From the NCBI GenBank assembly GCA_012934845.2, contig WNNJ02001801.1:124001-188000 (forward strand): a DNA stretch of 64,000 nucleotides, in the 5' to 3' direction. Source of the stretch: Pomphorhynchus laevis. Its lineage: Eukaryota > Acanthocephala > Palaeacanthocephala > Echinorhynchida > Pomphorhynchidae. The position numbers were made by a program, and so were the translations under genes. The notes below the pieces were generated by a model. It was not told the origin of the DNA and searched no databases. It saw nothing but the letters and a program-made list of their open reading frames with translations. Shown in pieces: positions 30,890 through 40,711 of this stretch (within the stretch, counting starts at the first letter, position 1; every line of letters starts with the position of its first letter).

Positions 30890-32645
30890 CAAAAAAGTTA
30901 TACCTTAAAAAAAGATTTATTTAACCGTGGCAAATGCATGCCAGCGCACGCTTACATGACCACAACAAACAAACATGCAAATCATTTGTCGAGAAGGTGT
31001 GAATGGAGGAGGTGTTTGAATGTGATAAAAAAGGGAGCGCGGCGGACGTCGAGAGGGAGTTGATTCCAGGCGAGTGAGGCGGCGACGAGGAAGGATCGGA
31101 GACCGTAGTTGTTGGAGTAATTAGGAACGTGGAGTAAGAGGGTATGACAGAAACGAAGCGATAGCGAGGTGGGGCGAGTATCGTCTAAGAAAGGAAGGTT
31201 GATGAACGATGGGGAGCCGACAGCGATGAAACGAAAAGTTACGAGAAGAAGACGGAGTTTAAAGCGGATGTGGATGATGGACCAGGAGAGTTGGGCAAGA
31301 TATGTGGATGTGTGATCGAAATGACGGAGACGAAAGAGCACTCGAACAGCGGAGTTAATTATTCGTTATAGGGGTAGAATGATGGATTTGGGGAATTAGC
31401 GAAAAGGCTAAGGCAGTAATCGATTTTAGGGAAGAGAAGCGATGAAAGAAGAGACATACAAGAACGGAAGTCGATAAGGGGGCGGATACGGCGGATGTCA
31501 CGGAGAATTAAGTTAGATGAGCGGACCTTGTCACGGACGAAGGGTTTAAGGGAAAGGTGATCATCGAAATGGAAGCCTAAGAAAGTGAGATTGTGGACTA
31601 TTGGGATGATCGATGAGGCAAAATATACAGTGGGAGGAGATATGTTTGGTTTACGGGGGAGGATCCACATTATTTTGGACTTTTCGGGGTTTAGAACGAG
31701 ATGGAGATTGGAGAGACGTTTGTAGATAGAAGAAAGACAGTTGGAGGCAGAAATGCCGATATCGTGTATGCAATATGCGGGTGCAAGAGCATAGATGATG
31801 ATGTCATCGGCGAATTGCATGACGTTAAAGGAGAAAGGTTTGATAAAACGGAAAGAGATCGCCAAGCAGAAGAGAGAAAAGCAGGAGACCTAGGACTGTA
31901 CCTTGTTGGAGTCCGCAAAAGATAGGGATGGGAGGGGAGGACGATGAATTAGAACAGACGCGAAAGGAACGGTCGGATAGATATGAGGCAAACCATGCTA
32001 CGGAGGAGTAAGAAAAGCTGTAATCATAACAAAGGCGAGAAAGGAGGACGGAGTGGTCGACAATGTCTAAGGCGGAGGAGAGGTCGAGGGAGATGATAAC
32101 ACTATATAGAGCCTTGTCTCGAGAAATGCGTAAGTGGTTGTACACTTTTATGTATGCGATTTCTGTCGAGTGATTAGAGCGGAAAGCGGATTGGAAAGGA
32201 GGGTACAGATTGGATGAGGAGAGATAAGTGTTGATCTGTATTAAGATGAGGCGTTTTAAGAGCTTAGAAAGAGTAGGGAGTAGTGAAATGGGGCGATAGC
32301 TAGAAAAAAGGGAGGGGTCGAGCGATTGTCTCTTAAGTAGTGGACGAACGATTGCGGATTTCCAGTGTGAAGGGAAGATACAACTGCGGATGTACGAGTT
32401 AAACAAGGTTGTGAGAAAAGTGGATATCGATGAGCATATGGATTTAAGTATGTAAGTAGGCAGGGGATCGGCAGGTGAGGTTTTGCTGGGCAAGGACATG
32501 AGAACAGATGAAACTTCGGTAGATGAGACAGGGATAAGATGACAGAGTTCCGGAAGCATGAGGCTAGGCGGGGCACAGTGGGATAGGATGGAGACCAGGA
32601 TTTGAGAGAGAGCAACGTGGATACTTTGGTCTGGAGAAATGACGG
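30890..32645 (-). pseudogene. LINE-C copy: 5'-truncated L2/CR1-like reverse transcriptase
   Basis: Minus-strand frames 32559-31825, 31865-31359 and 31341-30982 together cover an RT of the LINE-C family: KTSPADPLPTYILKSICSSI, SSYRPISLLPTLSKLLKRL, FQSAFRSNHSTEIAYIKVYN, LDLSSALDIVDHSVLLSRL, QFADDIIIYA in the catalytic box and a C-terminus with LRSFLVAASLAWNQLPLDVR. Frameshifts separate the pieces and the GVPQGS box is altered (GLQQGTV). The 3' UTR (30975-30890) shares the gtggcaaatgcat word with the copy at 55.5 kb. It is dead and inserted between FNIP exons in the same orientation. Confidence 0.85.
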
Positions 32646-32649
32646 ATAG

Positions 32650-33470
32650 TTAGATAATCCTTAATCAGGGGTATCTAACAAATTTTCCTTGCATACATCT
32701 AACATAAAACCAAACGCTGTTTGGTCTTATGTTGGGACAGCGACAGTTGATTTAGCTGAATATACGCGGAAATATAGTGACAAACGTTTAAAAAATCTTC
32801 AATAGTTGGTAGTTTGCTAAAATATCATCGGGAAACGATGATTTATCTAAAATATTTTATGAAAATGACAGCGATTTGTTAATAAATAAAACAATAAAGA
32901 GCTTATTGTTCCTTAATTTATTATTTAATAAAATCATATCACATATTTATATATTGACTTTAAGAGCCTTTTATTCTAAATTCTCTTTCTGTCATGTAAA
33001 TATTATACGTGGATTATATCTGGACTCGTTGATAATGGATCTTGATTCAATCTTAAAAATGTCATTTAATTATCGTTACTAACATAACAGTTACTGTTGT
33101 TTGTGAAAATATTAGATGAACTTTCGCAGAAAGTAACTAATACAAATCGAGTTCGAGTAATTTAAATATTAAACATTTTGTTTCACTTCTATCGAATATG
33201 ACCTTTACAACAATTATTTAGATATTCGACTTTTTCAATCAAATAATACAATTTCGATGACATCGAGTGTCATCGAAATTCTCATAATTTTAATAGGTTG
33301 TGATATGATATTTGCATCGTTATGAGCACCTGGACATCAAAAATAATTAAAATAAAAGTGATTATAAAAAATTATCTAATCAGCATATTGTAAGCGTTCC
33401 AGCTATAAAAAATAGCTGTCAAGCTTAAAAAATAGATTTCAAAAATTATTAATGTACTTTTGCTAAATAA
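32650..33470. other. intron sequence, no gene seen
   Basis: AT-rich; contains a short inverted pair around 33245-33285 (caatttcgatgacat / atgtcatcgaaatt type). No coding or RNA feature. Confidence 0.4.
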
Positions 33471-33476
33471 TTATAC

Positions 33477-33737
33477 CGAAAGTTTCAAATGTAAAGGTGG
33501 ATTCAAAACTTTGGATAGGCTGCCGTCTTCTTGTATTGAAGCATCGCTAGTTGAATCGGGTGAACACTCTGTGCTTGTGAAATTATTAGCAAGAACATTT
33601 TCAACGATCTTAATGTAAATATTGTTTGATAATTTATCATAAAATAATGTATTAGAGATCGGCCACAATCTCTTAAAACGATTACGAAAAATGATTCTCT
33701 CGATGAAGAGAGAAGGACTACATATTCTCACAAGCAT
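33477..33737 (-). CDS. FNIP: likely FNIP N-terminal-region exon
   Basis: The open frame has SPSLFIERIIFRNRFKRL, ISNTLFYDKLSNNIYIKIVE and a Ser/Thr-rich end TECSPDSTSDASIQEDGSLS. The pattern of I-x-x-I-hydrophobic, R/C, then LFYDK fits the FNIP1 N-terminus ([22 protein letters not shown], followed by QVKVFG and a Ser-rich stretch). A donor GTATAA follows at 33476. That phase does not fit the 30722 exon directly, so one more exon or another donor is needed. The 5' boundary and the true start codon are not determined. Confidence 0.45.
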
Positions 33738-33749
33738 TCAATCACAAAA

Positions 33750-34330
33750 TATCTTCCAAGAGCTGTCAAATTGAACTCATAAAAAGTCTGGATTACGATT
33801 TAATATAGTATTTCCATTTTTAAGACCAATTACTTAAAATCTATCTTAAGTTGCTTTTGAAGAGAACTGTTGCATTATTATAATATTCAATTACATGCAA
33901 AAAATATCATCAAAAAATTATTTCATAATTATAATCAGCATTTTAAAATAATAAAGGTTAGTAATATATATAGAGTATAGGCAAAACATAATTTTAAATA
34001 TTCAGAGAGAACAATAGATACAATATATATAGTAACTTATTGATGCAAAAACAAAATACTTTTAGTTCAAACTCTATCAATTTATGATGACGCTATCTAA
34101 AGATTGCTGCTGATTTTAACGTAAAATAATATAATAACCAGTATATCATTAAAACGAGTTATCATTTCAACTTGTTGATAAATATTGAAATCATATAGCG
34201 GAACATTGCAATGTGTAAATATAATATGTATATTTATATATTACATAGTTGTAACGGTAATTAAAGGTCAATTAATTAGCGATTGAAACCGAAAAAGGCA
34301 AACAAAAAAGAGGTATATATAAAATATTAG
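33750..34330. other. AT-rich sequence, no gene seen
   Basis: No frame, hairpin or repeat family recognised. Confidence 0.45.
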
Positions 34331-34339
34331 GTAAATCAT

Positions 34340-35660
34340 ATAGAATGACCCAGGTGAAGAACACATTTAACTGACGTTTCGCCCTTCGATCTAGAATACA
34401 AAAAAAACAGAATATAAAATAAAATAGTAATGTCAAAATATCACGTCAAATCTCTCCGATAGGAAATATGGTCATCATTTAAACCAAACGGATTTTCGGA
34501 GGAATTTAATAAGCATATGATGCGTTGTTCTAGACACTCACTCTCATCGTTACTCGCGATGTTGTTTGCAATAATAGTGTAACGCATGCATTCAACAGTT
34601 GTATTATGCTCCAATACATGCTCGATGAAGCTATCGAAAATTTTTGTATGTTTACACTGAGAGCGCCTTAAGTTATAACGTATCGCCATTGTTAACGACG
34701 TTTCACCGACATTCTACCGCAGATTGCACAGGTTCCTAGATATACGATTGACATGCTCTTACAGGTTGATTCATTGTCAACATTGAAACTCTGTTTAGTA
34801 CCAGTACTGTGATAAACATTGGTATTGTGCATTAACCTACATGCTGTGTATCTTTTGTCGTTGCACTGTTTTGATTATTTAAGGTCAATTCTTCGATCGA
34901 GCAGTTCTTAAACGTTAGGTTCACGTGTATAGCAAATTCGAATTGACTTGTCTGGAAAATCACGAAAACACGTGCGAAGGTCTCGACCAAATGTCCTTAG
35001 TCGGGAATGGTAGATCGTCTGTGAGGATGATCATCCTCGGATTATCATATCTGAGGATGAATTCTGTGCGAATGGAGATACATTTGTGTCGAACTTTCTT
35101 TGCTATATACATTCGTTTTTAATTTGCCATTGATATCAATGCTTATTATCATGTCTAGAAACTCTATAATCGTACCAGATTTAAAAATCAGAGTCAGTGT
35201 GCTTAACTGATTAAAATCTCTTTGAAACAATTCAAGTGATTCTGGATTGTTAAGTCATATAAAGAAAATATCGTCAATTTATCGTGTATAAAGTAAAAGT
35301 TCACATTGCGATCTATTGATCCATTCTCTATCGATTTCTTGCATGTATATTATTGCATAACATAGGCCATAGGTGTTTCCATTTTATAGGCAGATGACTA
35401 TAACTGCTGGGTGGTTAGGAACGTCTCGGAGTGATACATTGGACTGATGGAGCTGATGATCGAAGTCCAGTTATTTAGCAGCAAATATGGATAAAAAATC
35501 AATTGTAGCCAGCTTTGGCTCATGGACCACAGTTTCAAGCGATTTTTCGCAATAACAATTTATAAAATGACGCATTCCTTTTGGAATCATGTGAGAAATT
35601 CAGTGCCCTCGTAATCAACGGATACGCATTTGTGCCTTATATAAAGAATAACTAGAAGGT
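34340..35660 (-). pseudogene. degenerate Penelope-like element (RT and GIY-YIG parts)
   Basis: On the minus strand, from 5' to 3': an RT segment with a degraded MGTPMA box near 35370, (R)YIDDIFFI near 35270, then FLDMIISIDINGKLKTNVYS (35230-35045), and an endonuclease C-terminus YVGETSLTMAIRYNLRRSQC (about 34720-34670) continuing to HVLEHNTTVECMRYTIIANN. The 3' end at ~34400-34365 has the PLE ending AGATCGAAGGGCGAAACGTC. Many stops and frameshifts; dead and old. A ~70-bp retrozyme-like fragment interrupts it at 35396-35465. Confidence 0.75.
35396..35465 (+). mobile_element. retrozyme-like fragment inserted in the degraded PLE
   Basis: Positions ~35402-35465 (tgctgggtggttaggaacg through tcgaagtccagt) repeat 35803-35868 with one or two differences. 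They are bracketed by ataact and agttat, inside the PLE coding remnant just before its MGTPMA region. It contains the IIIb, cleavage-site and Ia strands of the ribozyme-like unit but not the CUGACGA strand. Confidence 0.5.
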
Positions 35661-35754
35661 CCACATAGGGCAACAAGTCAGTAAAAACGCTTTCTGCACA
35701 TGAGCTTCATATAGCATCGTGAGGAATAACTGGTGTCTTTATAGTTATAACAAA

Positions 35755-35830
35755 AGCAGTCGAAACGTACCCTAACTACTTCATCCGCGACTGACGAAGA
35801 CTGCTGGGTGGTTAGGAACGTCTCGGAGTG
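35755..35830 (+). ncRNA. permuted hammerhead-like ribozyme, third sequence type
   Basis: Strands in order: IIb AGCAGUC (35755-35761), GAA, IIIa ACGU-A-CCCUAAC (35765-35776), Ib CGA (35788-35790), CUGACGA (35791-35797), IIa GACUGCU (35799-35805), IIIb GUUAGG-A-ACGU (35811-35821), C35822, Ia UCG (35823-35825). Helix II is a perfect 7 bp of a sequence unrelated to the other copies; helix III is 6+4 bp around a small internal loop; helix I is only 3 bp before a G-G mismatch. The core CUGANGA, GAA, A-U and C17 are intact. The strand order is again the non-canonical one. Confidence 0.5.
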
Positions 35831-35872
35831 ATACATTAGACTGATGGAGCTGATGATCGAAGTCCAGTCACA

Positions 35873-35961
35873 ATGTCACACAGGCAACCGAAACGGCCAG
35901 TGAGTACTTCACTCTACTGATAAGTCTTGCCGGGTACTCATTGGTCGTCTAGAATTGACAT
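35873..35961 (+). ncRNA. permuted hammerhead-like ribozyme, array unit 1 (decayed)
   Basis: Same architecture as unit 2: P0 AUGUCAC, IIb GGCAAC, GAAAC, helix III ACGGCCA/UGGUCGU (one G-U), UAGAA. The core reads CUGAUAA (G8 to A), helix I starts CUCUA and the P0 partner is UUGACAU, so activity is doubtful. Confidence 0.5.
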
Positions 35962-36237
35962 GGTGACTGAAAGTCGTGAATCGAAGTCCAGTCTATCAAG
36001 CAACACCATTTAGTATAAATGCCGTATTTCGTAAGAAATCCTGGACCGTTGTCTACTCAGCACATCCGTGCACTACTATTATACCTGCCGTATCCATTAA
36101 GGATCCAACGAGTGCAACGACAATTCAGCAACAACATTTGCCTAGTGCTTAAGGATGGTCCGCACAGCAATTCGATATAGTAAAGAGCGTAAAGCCTCAG
36201 TCAATTAAGCAAAGTGTCGGAAACGCCTTTATTCACA

Positions 36238-36342
36238 ATGTCACACAGGCAACCGAAACGACCAGTGTGTACCTCATTCTACTGATGAGTGTTGCCGGGT
36301 ACTCATCATTTCGATGCTGAAGTGGTCGTCTAGAAGTGACAT
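36238..36342 (+). ncRNA. permuted (double-pseudoknot) hammerhead-like ribozyme, array unit 2
   Basis: Order: P0 AUGUCAC (36238-36244); IIb GGCAAC (36248-36253); C; GAA (36255-36257); IIIa ACGACCA (36258-36264); Ib UUCUA (36277-36281); CUGAUGA (36282-36288); GU; IIa GUUGCC (36291-36296); IIIb UGGUCGU (36323-36329); C36330; Ia UAGAA (36331-36335); P0' GUGACAU (36336-36342). All stems are perfect and flush to a consensus hammerhead core (CUGAUGA, GAAA, GUC). The predicted cut is after C36330. The normal order is Ib-CUGAUGA-IIa, IIb-GAAA-IIIa, IIIb-UH-Ia; here the first strand lies inside the loop between IIIa and IIIb. An extra helix P0 joins the outer ends of helices I and II. Confidence 0.6.
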
Positions 36343-36617
36343 GGTGACTGAAAGTCGTGAATCGAAGTCCAGTCTATCAAGCAACACCATTTAGTATAAA
36401 TGCCGTATTTCGTAAGAAATCCTGGACCGTTGTCTACTCAGCACATCCGTGCACTACTATTATACCTGCCGTATCTATTAAGGATCCAACGAGTGCAGCG
36501 ACAATTCAGCAACAACCTCTGCCTGGTGTTTAAGGATAATCCGCGCAGCAATTCGATCTGGTTAAGAGCGTAAGCCTCAGACCATTAAACAAAGTGTCGG
36601 AAACGCTTTTATTCACA

Positions 36618-36706
36618 ATGTCACACAGGCAACCGAAACGACCAGTGAGTACTTCATTCTACTGATGAGTGTTGCCAGGTACTCATTGGTCGTCTAGAAG
36701 TGACAT
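36618..36706 (+). ncRNA. permuted (double-pseudoknot) hammerhead-like ribozyme, array unit 3
   Basis: All elements of unit 2 are present and intact: P0 36618-36624 / 36700-36706, IIb 36628-36633, GAA 36635-36637, IIIa 36638-36644, Ib 36657-36661, CUGAUGA 36662-36668, IIa 36671-36676, IIIb 36687-36693, C36694, Ia 36695-36699. Here helix III could extend to 15 bp (ACGACCAGUGAGUAC with GUACUCAUUGGUCGU), which would hold the CUGAUGA strand away from the core. That makes pairing between two neighbouring units or two molecules the easier geometry for this unit. Confidence 0.58.
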
Positions 36707-36839
36707 GGTGACTGAAAGTCGTGAATCGAAGTCCAGTCTATCAAGCAACACCATTTAGTATAAATGCCGTATTTCGTAAGAAATCCTGGACCGTTTTATA
36801 CTCAGCACATCCGTGCAATACTATTATATGTATATTTAT

Positions 36840-36880
36840 ATTGAAATTTTATATTTGAACAACGGAAAAAGAAGAAATCA
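36840..36880. repeat. inverted partner of the PLE tail at 39.43 kb
   Basis: tgaaattttatatttgaac here is the reverse complement of gttcaaatataaaatttca at 39440-39460, each next to a cttttt/aaaaag word. The two copies bracket PLE-N copy 5 and the degenerate PLE at 37.0-39.4 kb. Confidence 0.75.
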
Positions 36881-36882
36881 AA

Positions 36883-37037
36883 TCAGCTAACTGAGTCTAC
36901 GTATTTAATATAATTATAAAATAAACAAAACATAATAATGCTAAATCAAAATTTAATAATTAAATAATAAAAAATAATAATTCTTATAAGAATTTATAAT
37001 TTAAATCAATTTTAAATAAAAAATTGAAATTTAAAAT
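36883..37037 (-). mobile_element. PLE-N copy 5: 3' terminus only
   Basis: About 150 bp nearly identical to the 3' end of PLE-N copies 1 and 4, starting at the shared terminus (aaatcagctaactgagtc) and stopping before the ribozyme-like structure. It is the most severely 5'-truncated copy. Confidence 0.85.
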
Positions 37038-39440
37038 TCTGACTTTATATGAAACACTAATTAAATCAAAATGCCGCAAACTTAGTCGTCTAATCAACAG
37101 ATATGTCCATTCTGACGAACTCTTAGGATTGGAAGTTAATTCCAATCGACGATTCAGAAGTTGTCGACCACAGGCAACTACGTGCACCGATGTGAAGAAT
37201 GTGGAAAATATCTCAAAGACTGTCTTTAATGAGAACCAAATAAAACTTCTGTCTTAAGGGAGGACATTCGCCCCTATCCCACGGGAGTCTAAGATGCTTG
37301 AACTAATTGACAGTTTACGATATATGTCCAGTATGATGTTTAAAAATATGGACATTCAAGTCGTTCTTGAAGCTAAAAGTCAATTATTGAATAATTCAAG
37401 GTTTCAAAAATATGTTAATTTGGCTTGAATAACCATAATGAAGAAAATTTAAGCAAAGCTTACAAATCGGCTATAGATGAGCTTCGACAAAATGACGAGA
37501 TTATAATACTCCCTGCCGGTAAGGGCAGTAAAACTGTAGTACTGGACAAACAAGACTATATCAATAAAAGCTTATGTCAACTACAAACGGTTTTGTATAG
37601 TGAAATAACTAGGGATGATTTTAATAGTATGACACACACTTTCGCGTCGAAGATAAGATATCATGTTCATTATGATGAAGTAGCTAAGTCTCTTACTGTT
37701 GCAAATCCTGTACCTGGACACATATCTTCTACCCAAAATTCACAAACAAATTACACCTTGTCCAGGGAGACCGATTGTGAGAAATTATGATACAATGTCT
37801 GAGAAAGTATCACGTAATCTTCACAAGAAGTTATATCCAATATTGTCGAATCGTCCTTCTTTCCTATCTAGTACTGATGATTTTTTGCGGAAATATGAGA
37901 CTGTCAGGACGAAGTTAGGGCATAACACCATCTTATGTACATTGAATATAGAATCGCTATTCACATCTATCAAGCATGAAAACGGTATTAAAGCAATACA
38001 TTCACATCTAATTAACTACGGGCTACTTAAAAATGATGCCATCAACCTAAAATCTCTACTTGAAGTAGTCTTAAATTCAAATATCTTTGAATTTAACAAT
38101 CAAATATACAAACAAAATATAGGAGCTGCGATGGGTACTATAGTTGAACCGACGTACGCAGGACTTTATGTATCGACAATCGGGTAAAGATACATTGCCA
38201 AATTTGAGTATATGCCGACCGTATGGCTTCGCTATGTGGACGACATATTTTGTGTCTGGGACCACAGTCGTGTGCGCCTAAATCAATTTGTGGATTGCCT
38301 CAATTCGGAATCCGAGTTAACTTTCACATGTGACAAACAACAAGACAATAGCGAAATTCAGTTTTTGGATGTGGCCATCAATAATAATAATAAAACACTG
38401 GGAAACTACTGTACATCGCAAATTCAAAGAGACAAGATCTCTAATACATACAAGCAGCGCCCATCATCCAAAAATTAAACGCAATTTAATTAGAAATGAG
38501 GCAATAAGAGCTAAGAAAATATGCTCAAATACGATCTTATTCGAGAAATGCTTGCAACAATTATCAGCAGAATTTGTCGAACGTGGTTATAAAACGAAAG
38601 TCATAAACCGACAATTCCGAGAAGTCAGAATGATGAATAGGGACCAGCTTTTGAAGGGTCGTAATAAAGACAATAAAGATAGTGACAGTGTTTTCAACTT
38701 GATATTTGATTATCATCCGGTCTTGATGGGGCTACGGTTATTATCTAATAACTGTAGTCTTACTACTATTATCATCCGGTCTTGATGGGACGTGGATCAT
38801 GCATATGCGTCTTGGAGCCTAGCATCAAATGTGGAAATTCCAAGTCCGAGAATCGGATTTCACACCACATATAATCTACGAAGATTATTGAATACAAAGA
38901 AATCTGAACAAGGTACTAACGCTCAATGTAATGATAAACGGTGCAAATGTTGTTCAAGTATGAATAACCCAAATCATTTCACAAGCACTATAACAGGAAT
39001 GAAGTACTTGGTGAGTGGCAACCACACATGCAAGTCCAAAAACGTTGTGTACCTTTGCTATTGTATGCAGTGCGACCAATAATATGTTGGTGAAACATCA
39101 AATCAGCTAAACGTTCGTATGAACGAAAGACGAGCCGATATAAAGTCAAAGTATATTAGTCGTGATGGCGCGGCAAACCATCAAATAGAAAACCACGATC
39201 ATGCTATGAATGTCACAATTTTGCGTGGAGGTTTCAAAACGGTAAATGAAAGAAAAAACAACGAACAGCGTTGGATAGCACAATTAATGTGTGATAGCGC
39301 ACTGAACACATTTCACAGATGTCATATACCGTAAATATAAAAAACGCATGAGTATTGAACAGTTTTAAACAATTGCTGAAGAAGGCATTTTGCCGAAAGC
39401 TTCAATTTATTGAATAATAAATATTTCTTTTTCCAAGGTT
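37038..39440 (+). pseudogene. degenerate Penelope-like element, canonical type
   Basis: In order on the plus strand: LPAGKGSKTVVLDKQDYIN (37510), LPKIHKQITPCPGRPIVRN (37720), LCTLNIESLFTSI (37935), AAMGTIVEPTYAGLYV (38125), VWLRYVDDIFCVWDH (38220), QFLDVAINNN (38360), a Cys cluster CNDKRCKCC (38930), HTCKSKNVVYLCYC (39025) and, after a stop, YVGETSNQLNVRMNERRADI (39083-39142) to the C-terminus at 39334. All RT and endonuclease blocks are present but split over several frames with stops. Just downstream the 3' UTR has CUGAAGAAGGCAUUUUGCC and GAAAGC (39374-39400), the hammerhead-derived PLE ending. Dead. Confidence 0.85.
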
Positions 39441-39970
39441 CAAATATAAAATTTCAATAAATATGAAAGCGTCCCCTAGCGGATCCCGGAGACAGTGCTC
39501 TCTATTCACTGACTATATATAGTCAGAAACACTTTATGACTATATATATAGTCATAAACACTTATAAATTTTCTTCAAGAAAATTTCTAAGTGTTCTAGC
39601 TAATTACAATTGTAAAAGGCTTCGGCCGAAAAGTCAATAAATCTGTATTGCTAATTGTTGAGTCAATTTGATTACTTTTAAAGTTATATATAAATCGTGG
39701 CTGAACCGCACTCTGGGGTCATTTCAAGATATTTTATATATAATTTAAGTGTACATAAGCTGTTATGAGCGATCTAAGTGATTATCTAAAGTAGCGCATA
39801 GTTAAGCATATATAGAATTAATAATGTTGTGTCATGTTCATTAATTTTATGTTAAATGATTTTGGAAATGACAAATCTACTTTTGATATATTTTAATAAA
39901 ATTTTCAATTAGAGTGAATAGAGTTTGCTAACAAACATTTGAATGAGTAATAAGTAATATCTAGCTTAAG
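39441..39970. other. hairpins and a second PLE 3' tail remnant
   Basis: Contains TAGTCAKAAACACTT-type direct repeats with gactatatatagtc palindromes (39521-39575), a small hairpin attttcttc/gaagaaaat (39577-39595) and a PLE-like tail AAAAGGCTTCGGCCGAAAAG (39615-39635). No coding sequence. Confidence 0.5.
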
Positions 39971-39972
39971 CA

Positions 39973-40620
39973 GATATTTTAAAGAAGCGTTAGTAAAATT
40001 AATTAATCTTATATTCGGAAAAAGATATACATATATATGTTATAATAACTATAACGCCTATCTTACAAAAATTAAACCATTAAGTAAATATAAATATATG
40101 GATAAAATTGAATTAATAGAATCCTTAAATATTTTAATAAATCAAAATTATTTAAAAGTAGGGACATCTATATTTAGACAAGTAAAAGGTGTTCCAATGG
40201 GTGGTAATAGTAGCCCAATTATAGCTGACTTGTTTTTAAGCTTTATAGAATATGAATTTGTTCATAACTGTGTAAAAACTAAATCTAAACAATAAATATA
40301 TATGAAATATATGTTTCGATACATTTATGATATATGTGTATTTAATTCTAATAATTTTTATTTAATCAACGAACAAATTTATGCAAGTAGCCTCCTTCTT
40401 AATAAAACTAATATTAATGATAAAGAAAGTGTATATCTAGATATGAACATTAAATTAACATTAACTAAAACTACTATTAATTTATATCGTAAAGATGACA
40501 TATTTAAATTTACAAGAAACATATTTTTGCATGAGCATTCATGCATACCATATAATATAAAATATAATACATTAAATAATGAAATTTTAAGAATTGCAAC
40601 AATATGTAATGATATTATTT
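39973..40620 (+). mobile_element. PLE-N copy 3: RT fragment
   Basis: Plus-strand frames 40098-40295 (IELIESLNILINQNYLKVGT, GVPMGGNSSPIIADLFLSF) and 40302-40646 (MKYMFRYIYDICVFNSNNF, then the C-terminal HEHSCIPYNIKYNTLNN). The catalytic YIDD reads YIYD, and an in-frame stop separates the two parts. Homology to copy 4 ends at about 40618, so the 3' region is missing. Unlike the other PLE-N copies it is on the plus strand. Confidence 0.85.
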
Positions 40621-40711
40621 TTAGGTCATATTTTAAACTAGAGTAGTGCAAACATAAAATTAGACAAAACCTTTATACATGTAAATCAAAAAATATATAT
40701 ATAAAATATAT

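Larger units (their letters stand above)
3214..33737 (-). other. FNIP: FNIP gene span (folliculin-interacting protein), about 30 kb, intron-rich
   Basis: The exons listed separately form one minus-strand gene. FNIP proteins bind folliculin; the FLCN-FNIP complex acts at the lysosome as a GTPase-activating protein for RagC/D in amino-acid signalling to mTORC1, and FNIP also binds AMPK and Hsp90. The assignment rests on ordered matches to conserved vertebrate FNIP1 blocks: [119 protein letters not shown] and FCVMHLEDRLQELYFKSK. Most junctions between the exons found agree in codon phase. Still unplaced are the start codon, an exon after 33477 and the variable exons between 27770 and 18024. The introns are packed with PLE and LINE insertions. 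Confidence 0.85.
35872..36832 (+). repeat. tandem array of ~365-380-bp retrozyme-like units
   Basis: Units start (aatgtcacacagg) at 35872, 36237 and 36617; the third is incomplete and ends near 36832. Unit 2 has a 17-bp insertion (catttcgatgctgaagt type) that unit 1 and unit 3 lack. Each unit carries one ribozyme-like segment, then shared markers (gaagtccagtctatcaag, agcacatccgtgcact, caacgagtgca, aagtgtcggaaacgc). There is no protein-coding frame. Retrozymes are non-coding tandem repeats with hammerheads that are thought to move with PLE reverse transcriptase. Size, lack of coding capacity and PLE neighbours fit that class. Confidence 0.8.

Noticed and set aside
35872-36832. A canonical contiguous type I hammerhead within one array unit, using CUGAAAG..UCGAAGUCC
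   Set aside because: CUGAAAGUC-type segments lack G8-A9 and a helix II of usable length; only the permuted set of strands pairs well.
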